Shown: positions 16,251 through 26,309 of the stretch, one piece after another
Layout: every line of letters starts with the position of its first letter
How positions within the stretch are numbered: position 1 is the first letter of the stretch
Assembly: GCA_903911085.1 (NCBI GenBank)
Contig: CAIWCC010000214.1
Location: 62,001-126,000, forward strand
DNA: 64,000 bases
Source: an uncultured Bacteroidales bacterium
GTDB taxonomy: Bacteria > Bacteroidota > Bacteroidia > Bacteroidales > Paludibacteraceae
Reading direction: 5' to 3'
Notes under the pieces: generated by a model
Databases searched by the model: none
Told to the model about the DNA's origin: nothing
The model's input: only the letters and a program-made list of their open reading frames with translations
Program-made: the position numbers and the translations under genes

Positions 16251-17576
16251 TTATTTTCTGTTTCTAATAATCCCACCAACTGTTGTTTTACCATATCGAA
16301 TATAGTCTAAAAGTGGTCGGTTGGCAGGACATGTATAACTACAACTTCCACATTCAATACAATCCATAGTTCGGTTATTTTCCATTTCGGTCCACATATT
16401 ACGCTCACTTTGAGCCATTAATAGAAATGGTTCTAAGCCCATAGGACAAACCGAAATACAACGTGCACAGCGAATGCAATTTTTGGCAGGTTTACGAATG
16501 GATTCTTTTTGATCAATAAAAACTATACCCGAACTGCCTTTGGCCATTGGTACATCCAAATTCATTAATGAGCGACCCATCATTGGACCACCACCAATAA
16601 TTTTTGCTGTTCCATTGGGCACTCCACCAGCTTGTTCCACAACCGATGATAATAAAACTCCCAAACGTACCAAATAATTACTTGGTTGAGTTGCATTTTT
16701 TCCAGTAACGGTAAGAACACGCTCTATCAATGGTTTGTTTTTTTGTACAGCTTCGTAAACGGCAAATGTTGTGGCTACATTTTGAACTACTGCACCTACT
16801 TCAATTGGAATTTTGCCACTTGGAACTTGACGACCAATAATTGCATCAATCAATTGTTTTTCACCGCCTTGAGGGTAACAAACTTTTAATGGCTCAATTT
16901 CAATTCCTTTGTAGTTTTTTGCAAGCAGCTGCAAATGCTCAATGGCATCTTTTTTATTGTTTTCAATTCCAATTACTGCTCGGTTCACTTCCAATGCTTT
17001 CATTAGTATTGTTGTGCCAATAAGTACTTCTTCGCCTTTTTCGAGCATCAATTGGTGGTCGCAGGTAAGGTACGATTCACATTCCACTGCATTTATAATC
17101 AGAATTTCAGCTTTTTTTTCGGTAGGCGGTGTTAGTTTTACATGAGCAGGAAAAGTTGCTCCGCCAAGTCCTACAATACCAGCATCTTGTATTTTTTTTA
17201 TAATTTCTGCTTTCGGCAAATTACATTCTCGTATTATATCTGAGCTTCTATCGATACTCGGAAGCCATTGGTCACCTTCAACATCAACAAATACTGCCAT
17301 TCGTTTATAACCAGATGCATCCAATTGAACATCAACTTTATTTACTTTGCCAGAAATAGATGAGTGAACATTTGCGGAAATAAAACCATTGGCCTTTCCA
17401 ATTAATTGTCCAACTAACACATTGTCGCCTTTTTTTACTATTGCTTCGCTTGGTGTGCCAATATAATGCGACAATGGTATGACAACATGATGTGGTATTT
17501 TTGCCACTTGTATATGTTTGCCAGCCGAAAATTTATTTTCTTTTGGGTGAATACCACCAATTCTGAAAGTTTTCAT
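16251..17576 (-). CDS. rnfC: Rnf complex subunit C
   Basis: RnfC is the NADH-binding soluble subunit. The 441-residue protein has the N-terminal FKGGIHP-like segment (here RIGGIHPKENK), the nucleotide/FMN-binding region (GIVGLGGATFPAHVKL) and two 4Fe-4S motifs near the C-terminus (CIRCARCISVCP and CIECGSCSYTCP). It lacks the long Ala/Lys-rich extension found in enterobacterial RsxC. It lies 41 bases upstream of rnfD and 77 bases downstream of rnfB. Confidence 0.97.
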   Translation of the reverse strand: MKTFRIGGIHPKENKFSAGKHIQVAKIPHHVVIPLSHYIGTPSEAIVKKGDNVLVGQLIGKANGFISANVHSSISGKVNKVDVQLDASGYKRMAVFVDVEGDQWLPSIDRSSDIIRECNLPKAEIIKKIQDAGIVGLGGATFPAHVKLTPPTEKKAEILIINAVECESYLTCDHQLMLEKGEEVLIGTTILMKALEVNRAVIGIENNKKDAIEHLQLLAKNYKGIEIEPLKVCYPQGGEKQLIDAIIGRQVPSGKIPIEVGAVVQNVATTFAVYEAVQKNKPLIERVLTVTGKNATQPSNYLVRLGVLLSSVVEQAGGVPNGTAKIIGGGPMMGRSLMNLDVPMAKGSSGIVFIDQKESIRKPAKNCIRCARCISVCPMGLEPFLLMAQSERNMWTEMENNRTMDCIECGSCSYTCPANRPLLDYIRYGKTTVGGIIRNRK

Positions 17577-17653
17577 ATATGACTTTTGACCCCTCGAAGA
17601 GAATTTTAGTTAGTTTTTTTTGAAATTGTTTAGTATAAAATGCGAAATGAATT

Positions 17654-18511
17654 TTATATTCCTTTAATTGTTAATGGTTCTGTTTCAGCCTTTTTTGTAG
17701 GAAAATTTATTTCTACAATTGTTTTTGTTGCACATACTTCCACACATTTGCGACAAAGTTTACATTTGTTATCGTGAATATAAGCCAAATTGTTAGTTAT
17801 AGTTATGGCTTCATGTGGACAGGCCTTCAGACAGTTGGTACAAGCGGTACAACCAACTGTGCACGATTTTTTTGTAATATGACCTCTATCTTCGTTACGG
17901 CAACTTACATAGATTCTACGCGATTTTGGTCCTTTTTTACGCAGTTCAATAAGCAATTTGGGACATGCTTTTACACATAATCCGCACGAAGTACATTTGT
18001 TTTCGTCAACTTCTGGCAGTTTTGTTGTTTGATTAACATGTATGGCATCAAACTCGCAAGCTATTTCACAATCGCCAAGTCCTAAACATCCCATTGAACA
18101 ACCACTTTCGCCACTGTAAAGGTTATGAGCTATAAAACAGTGTTTTACGCCGTCGTAATCGTTCAGTCGAGGACGATTTTCGCAGGTGCCGCCACAACGA
18201 ACTACTGCTACGGTAGGAGCTGATTCTTTTACTGTTTTTCCCAAGATATTAGCCACTTTTTGCATTGTTACGTTTCCACCAACTGGACAAAGCAGACCAT
18301 CGAGTTTGTCGGCACTTACGCATGCATTTGCAAAGCCTCGGCAACCAGGAAAACCACATCCTCCACAGTTGGCTGCAGGCAAAATTGCCTCAACTTCGTC
18401 GATGCGCGTATCTTCGAATACTTGAAATTTTTTGGATACAAAAAATAGAATTATGGCTGATGCAGCTCCAATTAAAACTAAGGTTAGTAGTGAGATAAGA
18501 ATTAAATTCAT
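17654..18511 (-). CDS. rnfB: Rnf complex subunit B
   Basis: RnfB accepts electrons from ferredoxin. The 285-residue protein has an N-terminal membrane helix, an N-terminal cluster motif C49-x2-C52-x4-C57 with C75 (NCGGCGFPGC ... LLCP), and several ferredoxin-like 4Fe-4S motifs (CTSCGLCVKACP, CTACTNCLKACP, CKLCRKCVEVC). The number of clusters is typical of the longer RnfB forms. It is preceded by rseC, the usual first gene of Bacteroidota rnf operons. Confidence 0.97.
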   Translation of the reverse strand: MNLILISLLTLVLIGAASAIILFFVSKKFQVFEDTRIDEVEAILPAANCGGCGFPGCRGFANACVSADKLDGLLCPVGGNVTMQKVANILGKTVKESAPTVAVVRCGGTCENRPRLNDYDGVKHCFIAHNLYSGESGCSMGCLGLGDCEIACEFDAIHVNQTTKLPEVDENKCTSCGLCVKACPKLLIELRKKGPKSRRIYVSCRNEDRGHITKKSCTVGCTACTNCLKACPHEAITITNNLAYIHDNKCKLCRKCVEVCATKTIVEINFPTKKAETEPLTIKGI

Positions 18512-18577
18512 TGTATAAAATTTAAAATTTTGCAGCTATAATGTCTAATATGTTTTTGAGATTTGTAAAAAAAGCAC

Positions 18578-18997
18578 TCAAATTGCAGCTTTCTTAATGT
18601 GAAATTGTAATTTAGTTTTCAATTTTTTATTGAATAGAGACAGTATAAGGTAATAAGGAATTAGTGTGGCAACTGAAATTATGCCAGAAGTTAATTCGTT
18701 TAGATTGTAAAACCGCAGAATAAATAATGAAATTAGTATAAGGAGAAATGGAATAACGAATGCAAGCAAAACTGCCAAAAGCCCCATTGAACTTTGTCCT
18801 AAGATTGTTACAGCATCACCAATCTTTAATTTAGAATCGTTACTTTCTACTTCGATGATTTTTTCGTCCATATCAGCAGCCGAACAAGCACCTTTTGCAT
18901 GACAACCACTACAAGCCGATAGTTGAATAATTGATACTTGTACGACGTTTCCCTCTATGCTATTAATTATTCCGTTATGCTCAATTAGTTGGCTCAT
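18578..18997 (-). CDS. rseC: RseC/SoxR-reducing system family protein
   Basis: The 139-residue protein has four cysteines at the N-terminus (C29, C32, then KGAC) followed by two membrane segments (about 76-95 and 102-121). This is the RseC/MucC architecture. In enterobacteria RseC helps Rnf/Rsx keep SoxR reduced; in Bacteroidota it is regularly the first gene before rnfB, as here. Its biochemical role in Rnf function is not established. Confidence 0.92.
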   Translation of the reverse strand: MSQLIEHNGIINSIEGNVVQVSIIQLSACSGCHAKGACSAADMDEKIIEVESNDSKLKIGDAVTILGQSSMGLLAVLLAFVIPFLLILISLFILRFYNLNELTSGIISVATLIPYYLILSLFNKKLKTKLQFHIKKAAI

Positions 18998-19026
18998 ATT
19001 ATGATTTGCGCATTGCTATTTTTGTG

Positions 19027-19034
19027 CAAATGTA
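19027..19034 (-). promoter_or_regulatory. Rnf operon promoter -7 element
   Basis: The minus strand reads TACATTTG, an exact TAnnTTTG element, about 30 bases before the rseC ATG. It is the only such element seen at the head of the seven-gene cluster. The expected TTTG box is replaced by an A/T tract. Confidence 0.55.
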
Positions 19035-19250
19035 ATAATAAATTATTATTGAAAAAAGATAAAAAAAAATCTGAAATGACACCATAAATAGATTTGTATT
19101 TTATCTATCAGACAATCAGCTGTTTGGGCTGTTTTATGTAGGGCTACAAATTTGAAAATTAATGATTATTTTGCACAAAAAATCAAATACTGTGCAGTAA
19201 TGACTGTAAAATTGTTTGTTTTTACCGAATTTGAGATATTTTTTTTAACC

Positions 19251-21095
19251 TTAATTGTTCAATTTTAGTTTGGTAACATCTTTTCTAATCTCAGCAGGTT
19301 TTTGTTCAAGTACGGGTAAAAGCGTATAATCCCAAGTTTCTTCAAATTCCCAATTTGCTTTAAGAGTCAGCTTTTTAGGGTAGTAAAAAACTTCCTCAGG
19401 TTGCCGTCTAACTGCAAAATCGCCTGTATCCCATTTCCCATTTCCGTTTTCATCAATAAACATACGAAGATAGTAGTCGCCAGGTGTAAGGTGCTCAAAA
19501 ACTGTACCTTTTGGAATTGCTGGTTTTGATGATAATAGAACATCTTTGGAATCAAGTACTTGGATTATGGCTTTTGAATTAAAGTTCGCAAGTAGAATTT
19601 TTACGCTTGAATACTCCTCTAATGAACGAATTTTAAATTGTGATGAAAACTTATTGCTTATTTTATTATAAATACTTTTGAAAGCGGCTGAATCAATTTT
19701 TATTTCGTACGACTTCTCTGCAATCCATTTATTTTCAATGTAATAGTTCATTTTTGTGGAGTCGATTTGTCGCCACTTGAATGGTATTGTTTTTAAAACC
19801 GTATCAATTTTTTGACTAAGAGTAATTTTTGAAATATCAATATTTTCAATTGGCGCTTCAAAACGAAGAATTATTGGATTGAATATTTCAAATGTTTGAT
19901 TAATATTATTCGTAAATTTATATGGTTCAACTTTAATAAGAGTGTTTTTTTTCTTAACTTTCGCTTTCGGGTTTATTTTCGCTTTTCGAAAGGTTACATT
20001 TAAAGTATCAGTAGCCGACACCAAATTAAATAACGAATCGGATTTTTGATATTTTATCGTCATTTTTAAAGTATCGGTGTTCCATACCACCGAATCAGTA
20101 AGCCAGTAAGTTAGGCTATCCATTGTGGTATTTTTTTGAAGTAAATACTTTCTTTTCCAATCGAAGTTTAGAGGCTTTATTTCAGGTAATTTGTTTGCTG
20201 CTGTGTTAAAAAACAGGCTGAATGAATATGGTTCTTTACGCTCATATTTTACAAAATACTGACGTTTTTTACTGTCTTTGAAATATCTCAAAGTTAAATT
20301 GTCTGGTAAAAAACGTGTGCCGATGTAGTTCCTAATACTATCAATTGTAATTGTATCTTTCCAAATTGTATCTTTCATCTGTTCAAATCTAAAATGTGGC
20401 TCAATAAGCGAATCGCAAAGTGCCAATCCTTCACCTGATTGATATAAATAGTCTCGATTTGAATCTCCCAGTGCAAAAACTTTATATTTACCTTTTTTTA
20501 TATTGTCAATAGTAAATCGACCAAATTCATCCGTTTTTCCAATTCGTAGAAATGGTTTGTGCATAAAAATTGAGTCATCCGATTCAACATAAACTCCAAC
20601 AAATATACCTGAAATAGGATTCAAATCTTCTGCATTCAATACTGTACCCGAAATTTTCAAAGTGTCTATTTCATTGCCTGTAGAGAATGAAAATACATAG
20701 TTTTTTAGTGGATTTTTTTCATTATTATCAACAATTGCACTCCCAAAATTTATAGTGTACGTTGTGCTGTCGCTAAGGTTTTCGTTGAAATTAATAGAAA
20801 TCTTTTTGCCTAATGATTTTACATCTGGAGGTTTTACTTGTGGCGGTGAAATGATAACATTTTCAGACGATTTTTCGATAGTTACTATTTCATCAAATTC
20901 TATTTGAATTGTTTTTTTCTTGAAATTTAACGCTCCATTTTTTGGAAATGATTTTAGTATTCGGGGAGGTGTGGTGTCTTTTGGTCCACCTGTTGGTCCT
21001 TGTCCTCTATTGGCACATGCATAAGCTAGTAACAAACTAGCACATGCAACTATCGAGAATTTTATATTCAAAGTTTTTTTCATTCTTAAATTCAA
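19251..21095 (-). CDS. Ig-like domain lipoprotein (Big_5)
   Basis: The 614-residue protein has a lipoprotein signal with lipobox LLAYAC (C27), then GPKDTTPPRI, the typical opening of the Bacteroidota Ig-like lipoproteins, followed by a Big_5-type domain (PKNGALNFKKKTIQIEFDE). A prealbumin-like segment (GRFTIDNIKKGKYKVFALGD) and a C-terminal segment describing an outcome domain (FIDENGNGKWDTGDF) are also visible. It is presumably outer-membrane attached. Function is unknown. It follows the DUF2851 gene by 23 bases on the same strand, so cotranscription is likely. An internal start (MKKTLNIKF) four codons in is equally plausible. Confidence 0.82.
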   Translation of the reverse strand: MNLRMKKTLNIKFSIVACASLLLAYACANRGQGPTGGPKDTTPPRILKSFPKNGALNFKKKTIQIEFDEIVTIEKSSENVIISPPQVKPPDVKSLGKKISINFNENLSDSTTYTINFGSAIVDNNEKNPLKNYVFSFSTGNEIDTLKISGTVLNAEDLNPISGIFVGVYVESDDSIFMHKPFLRIGKTDEFGRFTIDNIKKGKYKVFALGDSNRDYLYQSGEGLALCDSLIEPHFRFEQMKDTIWKDTITIDSIRNYIGTRFLPDNLTLRYFKDSKKRQYFVKYERKEPYSFSLFFNTAANKLPEIKPLNFDWKRKYLLQKNTTMDSLTYWLTDSVVWNTDTLKMTIKYQKSDSLFNLVSATDTLNVTFRKAKINPKAKVKKKNTLIKVEPYKFTNNINQTFEIFNPIILRFEAPIENIDISKITLSQKIDTVLKTIPFKWRQIDSTKMNYYIENKWIAEKSYEIKIDSAAFKSIYNKISNKFSSQFKIRSLEEYSSVKILLANFNSKAIIQVLDSKDVLLSSKPAIPKGTVFEHLTPGDYYLRMFIDENGNGKWDTGDFAVRRQPEEVFYYPKKLTLKANWEFEETWDYTLLPVLEQKPAEIRKDVTKLKLNN

Positions 21096-21118
21096 TTACA
21101 ATCTTCTTGTTTTTTATA

Positions 21119-22384
21119 TCAATTAGTTAGTACCTTATGCCCAATGCGACAGCGTAAACAATTTTTTTCGTCGCAATAATGTTTTTTTAGTTGCAATAAA
21201 GCTTGTGAGTCATAAGCCGATTCAGAAGTTAGACCAAGTTGTTTCCAACCTGTAAGAATTGCATTATTTTCGCTTGGAATTTGTTCTAATAATTGTAAAG
21301 CGTTGTCTTTTAATGCTTGCACACCTTTTTTGTGCGCATAACAAAACAAAAATGGAACAACTGTATTGATTAAAATGCCGTATATTGATTGGATTCCCAA
21401 ATTCTTGTTCTTCTCAGCACTTACATGAGCAAATAAATAATGGTTTTGCCAATAATCTGATGGTTTACAGGTAAATATAGATTTTAGATATTTTATATTT
21501 GGATTTTCTACCATTTTTGAAAATAGTTTTGATGAACTATGAATCAAAGCAGCAAATTGTGCAATGCGAACATGAGGGAAATTATCTGGTCGTAATCTTA
21601 AAAGTTTCCATTGTTCACCATTAATATTACGTAGCTCAAATTTTGCGGAAAGAAAAGTATATTCTTGTTTTAATTTAATCGAATAATCGTCAGCTAATTC
21701 AATATTTAGCAATCCCGATTGTCCAAAAAGTAAAGCTTCTAATTGGAATAAATTGTCTTTGTGTTTGCCCAATATTGAGATTGGCAGTGACTTAGCTAAA
21801 CTTTCGAATGCTTGACTATTAGTTCCAAATCCAAAATTACGAGCTAAAGTAATGTAAAAAGCTTCTTCCCAATGTTGATTGTTTTCATCTAGTAAATTTT
21901 CAATTGACGACATTTTTTGTTCCAATCGTTCGGTAAGCAAAGCTGTTTTCCAACTTTGAATAAATATACTTGGAACTTGTGCAATCTTATCTGCACATGG
22001 AATCCACTTCTGTTCGTTTATTAATTGTTCATAATTGTTTTCAATATGTTTTGGAAATTCTAGTTTTAATTGCGGAATTCGTGCACCGTCAATTCTAAAA
22101 ACATCGCCATCTGCCATGTCAACAATATGTAAAATTACACTGTCATAAGCTTTATCCGAATGGTGATTGTGTTTTTTCCAATCGGTTGAACGTGAGTGTA
22201 TTTCCACATTACCAGCCCAAAGAGTGTTGCCAATTCTAATTTTTGCATTGAAAAAGTCAGGCCCAGCATCTGTATTATATTTACCAACATCAATCACTTC
22301 TACCTCTTCACCATCTGTAGTACATAGATTATGAGCTGTAAAAAGTTTATGTTGCCATACGTAATGCAATATGGATTCTTTCAT
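21119..22384 (-). CDS. DUF2851 family protein
   Basis: The 421-residue protein begins MKESILHYVWQHK and contains GPDFFNAKIRIG and AGNVEIHSRSTDWKKHNHH, segments characteristic of the DUF2851 family found widely in Bacteroidota. A cysteine-rich C-terminus (HYCDEKNCLRCRIG) suggests metal binding. The biochemical role is unknown to me. The conserved Asp, Glu and Asn/His residues in the N-terminal third are reminiscent of a nuclease-like centre, but this is only an impression. It lies between a deacetylase and the Ig-like lipoprotein on one strand. Confidence 0.85.
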   Translation of the reverse strand: MKESILHYVWQHKLFTAHNLCTTDGEEVEVIDVGKYNTDAGPDFFNAKIRIGNTLWAGNVEIHSRSTDWKKHNHHSDKAYDSVILHIVDMADGDVFRIDGARIPQLKLEFPKHIENNYEQLINEQKWIPCADKIAQVPSIFIQSWKTALLTERLEQKMSSIENLLDENNQHWEEAFYITLARNFGFGTNSQAFESLAKSLPISILGKHKDNLFQLEALLFGQSGLLNIELADDYSIKLKQEYTFLSAKFELRNINGEQWKLLRLRPDNFPHVRIAQFAALIHSSSKLFSKMVENPNIKYLKSIFTCKPSDYWQNHYLFAHVSAEKNKNLGIQSIYGILINTVVPFLFCYAHKKGVQALKDNALQLLEQIPSENNAILTGWKQLGLTSESAYDSQALLQLKKHYCDEKNCLRCRIGHKVLTN

Positions 22385-22490
22385 TGGAAAAAAGTAGATG
22401 ATGTATTGTTTTTCATTTCATAGTTATCAAATCCTTTATCTCTGATATTTATGATGTCTAATTTTATGTTTACTAGGTATTATCAAATTC

Positions 22491-23096
22491 TTATAGCACC
22501 CCAAACGCATAACCTTCATTTAACCACCATTCTATAGCTAATGGCAAAACTGACAACATGTTTTCTTTTGCTTTTATGGAATCGTGAAAAACAACAATTG
22601 AACCACAACGAGTATGCTTTTTTATAGTGTTCAGTATTGTTTCGGGCGAAAGATTTTTGTTGTAATCATGTGTAATTATGTCCCACATTATTATTTTATA
22701 ATCACTTTTTAAAGTTCTAATTTGTTGAAGTGTAATTTGACCATGTGGTGGACGAAATAAATTACTCTCAATTATTTGCGATGCTTTTCGCACATTTGCA
22801 ACAAATTCTTTCGTTGTAAAAGAGTAACCTTTTAAATGGTTGTAGGTATGATTGCCTGTCTTGTGACCACGTCTCAAAACATCAGCGTATACATCAGGAT
22901 GTTTTTCCACATTTTCACCAACGCAAAAAAATGTAGCTTTCAATTCATATTTATCTAATATGTCGAGAACTAGCGGTGTTACTTCTGGCACTGAACCATC
23001 ATCGAAAGTGAGATAAATCACTTTCGATGAGGTTTTTTTGCGCCAAACTACTTTGCCCCAAAAAGGACGCAGGAATCTTGGAAACTGGACATTCAT
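22491..23096 (-). CDS. Polysaccharide deacetylase family protein (NodB domain)
   Basis: The 201-residue protein is essentially one NodB homology domain. Motif 1 is TFDDG with D32/D33, the metal-binding H83-x3-H87 lies in GNHTYNHLKG, and motif 3 is FRPPHGQ at 114-120. Family members remove N-acetyl groups from peptidoglycan, chitin-like or capsule polymers using a divalent metal. There is no signal peptide, so a cytoplasmic lipid-linked or precursor substrate is possible. Its start codon directly abuts the stop codon of the upstream DUF2723 gene, which implies coupled expression. Confidence 0.9.
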   Translation of the reverse strand: MNVQFPRFLRPFWGKVVWRKKTSSKVIYLTFDDGSVPEVTPLVLDILDKYELKATFFCVGENVEKHPDVYADVLRRGHKTGNHTYNHLKGYSFTTKEFVANVRKASQIIESNLFRPPHGQITLQQIRTLKSDYKIIMWDIITHDYNKNLSPETILNTIKKHTRCGSIVVFHDSIKAKENMLSVLPLAIEWWLNEGYAFGVL

Positions 23097-26000
23097 TTAC
23101 ATTTGAACTCGTTTGGTATATTCCATATAGCGAGGCAAATACTTATCGGTAATTGATCTTTGTTTTGCTTCATCACAAATTCGTAGTATCTGATTGAATA
23201 CAGCCATGTTATGACCAATTCTGTTGTTTACGCTGTTGCGGTTTGATGAACTTAAATTCAAATACCAATCCAAATACTCAACGCAATCTTTTGCTACTGC
23301 ATCCATAATTACATTCCCTTTGGCAGGTTCACCCAATTTATAATAAAAATCGGCAAGTTGAGTAGATGTATAATCGTGACGAACTGTTGTGCCAGGAATC
23401 ACTTTGTTACAATAATCTAAAGCTTTTTTTGCACGAACGGTATCACCTTTTTGTACCAATGCATCTATTAACTGTGCAAACATCATTCTTTGAGTGCGAC
23501 ACATACGTAAAATATTTTCATCCAAATATACTTTTGGGTTTTCAATACCGCCATATTTGAATTTAGTCATCATATTGGTGTACATTTCATTAATATTAAC
23601 CCCAGCACCAGCACCTTTAACCCCAATTGGTAATATCTGATAAGCCATACCAGTTAACTCAAAATGGTCATTTAGCCCCAAATAATAATCGTCGCCTACA
23701 GTTACAGCAAAATAAATTGGACGTTTCCAGTTGTTTTCTTTCAACATTTCAATAATCATTAACTCGCTTTTGGTCAATCGTCTATTGAGTTTAAAGTCAA
23801 TTTGAGGAACAATTTCTGAAGCTCTTTGAATTGGTAATGTTCCTGTTTTAATAACTTGTTGAGCATCTACTGGTAAATAAAGATTATTCGACGGAATAAA
23901 TGCTTCGCCCTCTCTTTTGGTTTGAGGGTCTGAACTTAATACAAAATCAAATGCTGTTTTTACATCCAATTTTGGCAACATCGAATCCACCCACATCACT
24001 TCATTTTTTCCAGCAATATAGTCTTTCTCTTGCCACGAAATTGGCAGTTTAGGCGATTTGTATGCACCACGTTTCATTTGTCCAATGTACCAATCTGTTT
24101 GTAAATAACTTAAGTTACATACACGCACATCTGTTCTATTTCCTTCCACTTCTTGGTTGTACCAAAGTGGGAAAGTGTCATTATCGCCATTTGAAAAAAT
24201 GATTGCATCTTTTTTACATGAAGCCAGATAGTTAGCCCCAAAATCGCGAGCAGTATAACGATTACTTCGGTCGTGGTCGTCCCAGTTTTGTTGAGCCATT
24301 AATGCAGGAACTCCTAAGCAGCAAATAGTTACTAGTATTGCGTTCAAAGTCTTAGGAATATATTTATCAAGTATTGTGTAAATTCCCAACACGCCAAGTC
24401 CAATCCAAATTGCAAATGCGTAGAACGAACCAACATAAGCATAGTCGCGTTCGCGAGGTTGATATGGAGTTTGATTAAGGTAAATTACAATTGCTAACCC
24501 AGTTAAAAAGAATAGTAAAGAGGTAATCCAGAAACCTTCCATGCCATTTTTGCCACCATAAATTAGAAATAATAATCCGAATATTCCTAATATTAAAGGT
24601 AACATATAATATACATTATGGCCTTTGTTTTCTTTTAATTCTGATGGCAAATTAGTCTGATCACCTACTAACATATTGTCGATAAAACCTATTCCGCTTA
24701 TCCAATTACCACGATCAATTTCACCATAACCTTGCATGTCATTTTGTCGACCGCTGAAATTCCACATAAAATAACGCCAATACATAAAGCGAACTTGATA
24801 GTCGAAAAAGAAGCGCATGTTTTCACCAAATGTTGGTTTTATTTCACTCTTTTGTTGACCGCAATATTCGTAGTTTATAGTTTCACCAGTAATATTTCCC
24901 CACGATTTATATGCATCAATATGTTGTGGAGTTGTGCTATACATGCGTGGAAAGAACATATCAAAACGTTCGTCCATCACATAATCGGTTTTGTAACCAG
25001 TAATTTTATATTCATCTTTTTCAGATGAAGATGTCTTGGCTTTTGGAGCATACGACGCTTCGCCTTGTTTTTGAACTGGAACGCACATGTTGCCCTCTAC
25101 ATTTAGTTTTACAGGTGCATTATAAGTTGAACCATAAAGTAATGGACGATCGCCATATTGTTCACGGTTTAGATAATATTTCAATGAAAATACATTGTCA
25201 GGATTATTTTGATCCATAGGTGGATTGGCCGATGAACGTATAACAATAATACTATAAGATGAATAACCTATTAGTAAAACACTTACCATTAATAAAACTG
25301 TATTAACCCAACGCGCATCGATATGTTCTTTTCTAAAATAAAAGAATGCACTTATTCCTGCAATTACAAGAATACCAACTATTACATGGCCGCCAAAAAA
25401 AGGAATACCAACAATTGTTATTGCAAGAACGAACGAAATAGCCATTCGTAGATAATTTTTGTTTACGTAAGATTCGTATACCGACCAAGCCAATATACTT
25501 ATTGTAAGTAAAATGTAAACGTACAAACCTGTATTATATGCAAAGCCAAGTTTGTTGACAAAAAGAAGTTCAAACCATCCAGCAACTTCTACAAATCCAG
25601 GAATAATACCGTATAGAACCGCTCCCAAAATCACTCCTGAAGCTAACATTGCACCCATTACACCTTTAGTGCTTGGTGTGTAATTTTTGTAGTAGTAAAC
25701 CAAAACCAATGCTGGAATTGCTAATAAATTGAGTAAGTGAACGCCAATTGAAAGCCCCATTAAATAGGCTATAAGTATCAACCAACGGTCGGAACCTGAG
25801 CGGTCTGCAACACGTTCCCATTTGAGGATAAGCCAAAAAACAATAGCAGTAAAAAACGATGAATAAGCATAAACCTCACCTTCTACAGCCGAAAACCAAA
25901 ATGAATCGGAGAAAGTATAAGCCAATGCTCCAACCATTCCTGCACCCAAAATAGCGATAATATTACCAATTGAATAATCATCTTCAGATTTGATAATCAC

Positions 26001-26309
26001 TTTGCGTGCAAGGTGTGTAATAGTCCAAAATAAAAATAAAATGGTGAAAGCACTCAACAATGCCGACATAGAGTTAACCATAACAGCAACTTGGCTTGGG
26101 TCGGAGGCAAACAACGAGAAAAAATGGCCAGTGAGCATAAAGAATGGCGCACCAGGAGGATGACCAACATCTAATTTGAAAGCAGTAGAAATAAACTCTC
26201 CACAATCCCAGAAACTTGCGGTTGGCTCAATGGTTAGCAAATAAGTTACGGCAGCAATTGCAAATGCTACCCACCCAAAAATGTTGTTCAGTAATCTAAA
26301 TCGTTTCAT
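23097..26309 (-). CDS. DUF2723 (TMEM260-like) large membrane protein
   Basis: The 1070-residue protein has an N-terminal multi-pass membrane domain of about 11-13 segments, opening with EPTASFWDCGEFISTAFKL and GHPPGAPFFMLTGH. These segments typify DUF2723, a GT-C-like glycosyltransferase fold. The soluble C-terminal part has a RERDYAYVGSF block and TPR-like helices. The eukaryotic relative TMEM260 is an O-mannosyltransferase, so a protein- or lipid-glycosylation role at the periplasmic face is plausible, but the bacterial substrate is not known. The acidic residue in WDCGEF is the candidate catalytic one. It is cotranscribed with a polysaccharide deacetylase. Confidence 0.88.
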   Translation of the reverse strand: MKRFRLLNNIFGWVAFAIAAVTYLLTIEPTASFWDCGEFISTAFKLDVGHPPGAPFFMLTGHFFSLFASDPSQVAVMVNSMSALLSAFTILFLFWTITHLARKVIIKSEDDYSIGNIIAILGAGMVGALAYTFSDSFWFSAVEGEVYAYSSFFTAIVFWLILKWERVADRSGSDRWLILIAYLMGLSIGVHLLNLLAIPALVLVYYYKNYTPSTKGVMGAMLASGVILGAVLYGIIPGFVEVAGWFELLFVNKLGFAYNTGLYVYILLTISILAWSVYESYVNKNYLRMAISFVLAITIVGIPFFGGHVIVGILVIAGISAFFYFRKEHIDARWVNTVLLMVSVLLIGYSSYSIIVIRSSANPPMDQNNPDNVFSLKYYLNREQYGDRPLLYGSTYNAPVKLNVEGNMCVPVQKQGEASYAPKAKTSSSEKDEYKITGYKTDYVMDERFDMFFPRMYSTTPQHIDAYKSWGNITGETINYEYCGQQKSEIKPTFGENMRFFFDYQVRFMYWRYFMWNFSGRQNDMQGYGEIDRGNWISGIGFIDNMLVGDQTNLPSELKENKGHNVYYMLPLILGIFGLLFLIYGGKNGMEGFWITSLLFFLTGLAIVIYLNQTPYQPRERDYAYVGSFYAFAIWIGLGVLGIYTILDKYIPKTLNAILVTICCLGVPALMAQQNWDDHDRSNRYTARDFGANYLASCKKDAIIFSNGDNDTFPLWYNQEVEGNRTDVRVCNLSYLQTDWYIGQMKRGAYKSPKLPISWQEKDYIAGKNEVMWVDSMLPKLDVKTAFDFVLSSDPQTKREGEAFIPSNNLYLPVDAQQVIKTGTLPIQRASEIVPQIDFKLNRRLTKSELMIIEMLKENNWKRPIYFAVTVGDDYYLGLNDHFELTGMAYQILPIGVKGAGAGVNINEMYTNMMTKFKYGGIENPKVYLDENILRMCRTQRMMFAQLIDALVQKGDTVRAKKALDYCNKVIPGTTVRHDYTSTQLADFYYKLGEPAKGNVIMDAVAKDCVEYLDWYLNLSSSNRNSVNNRIGHNMAVFNQILRICDEAKQRSITDKYLPRYMEYTKRVQM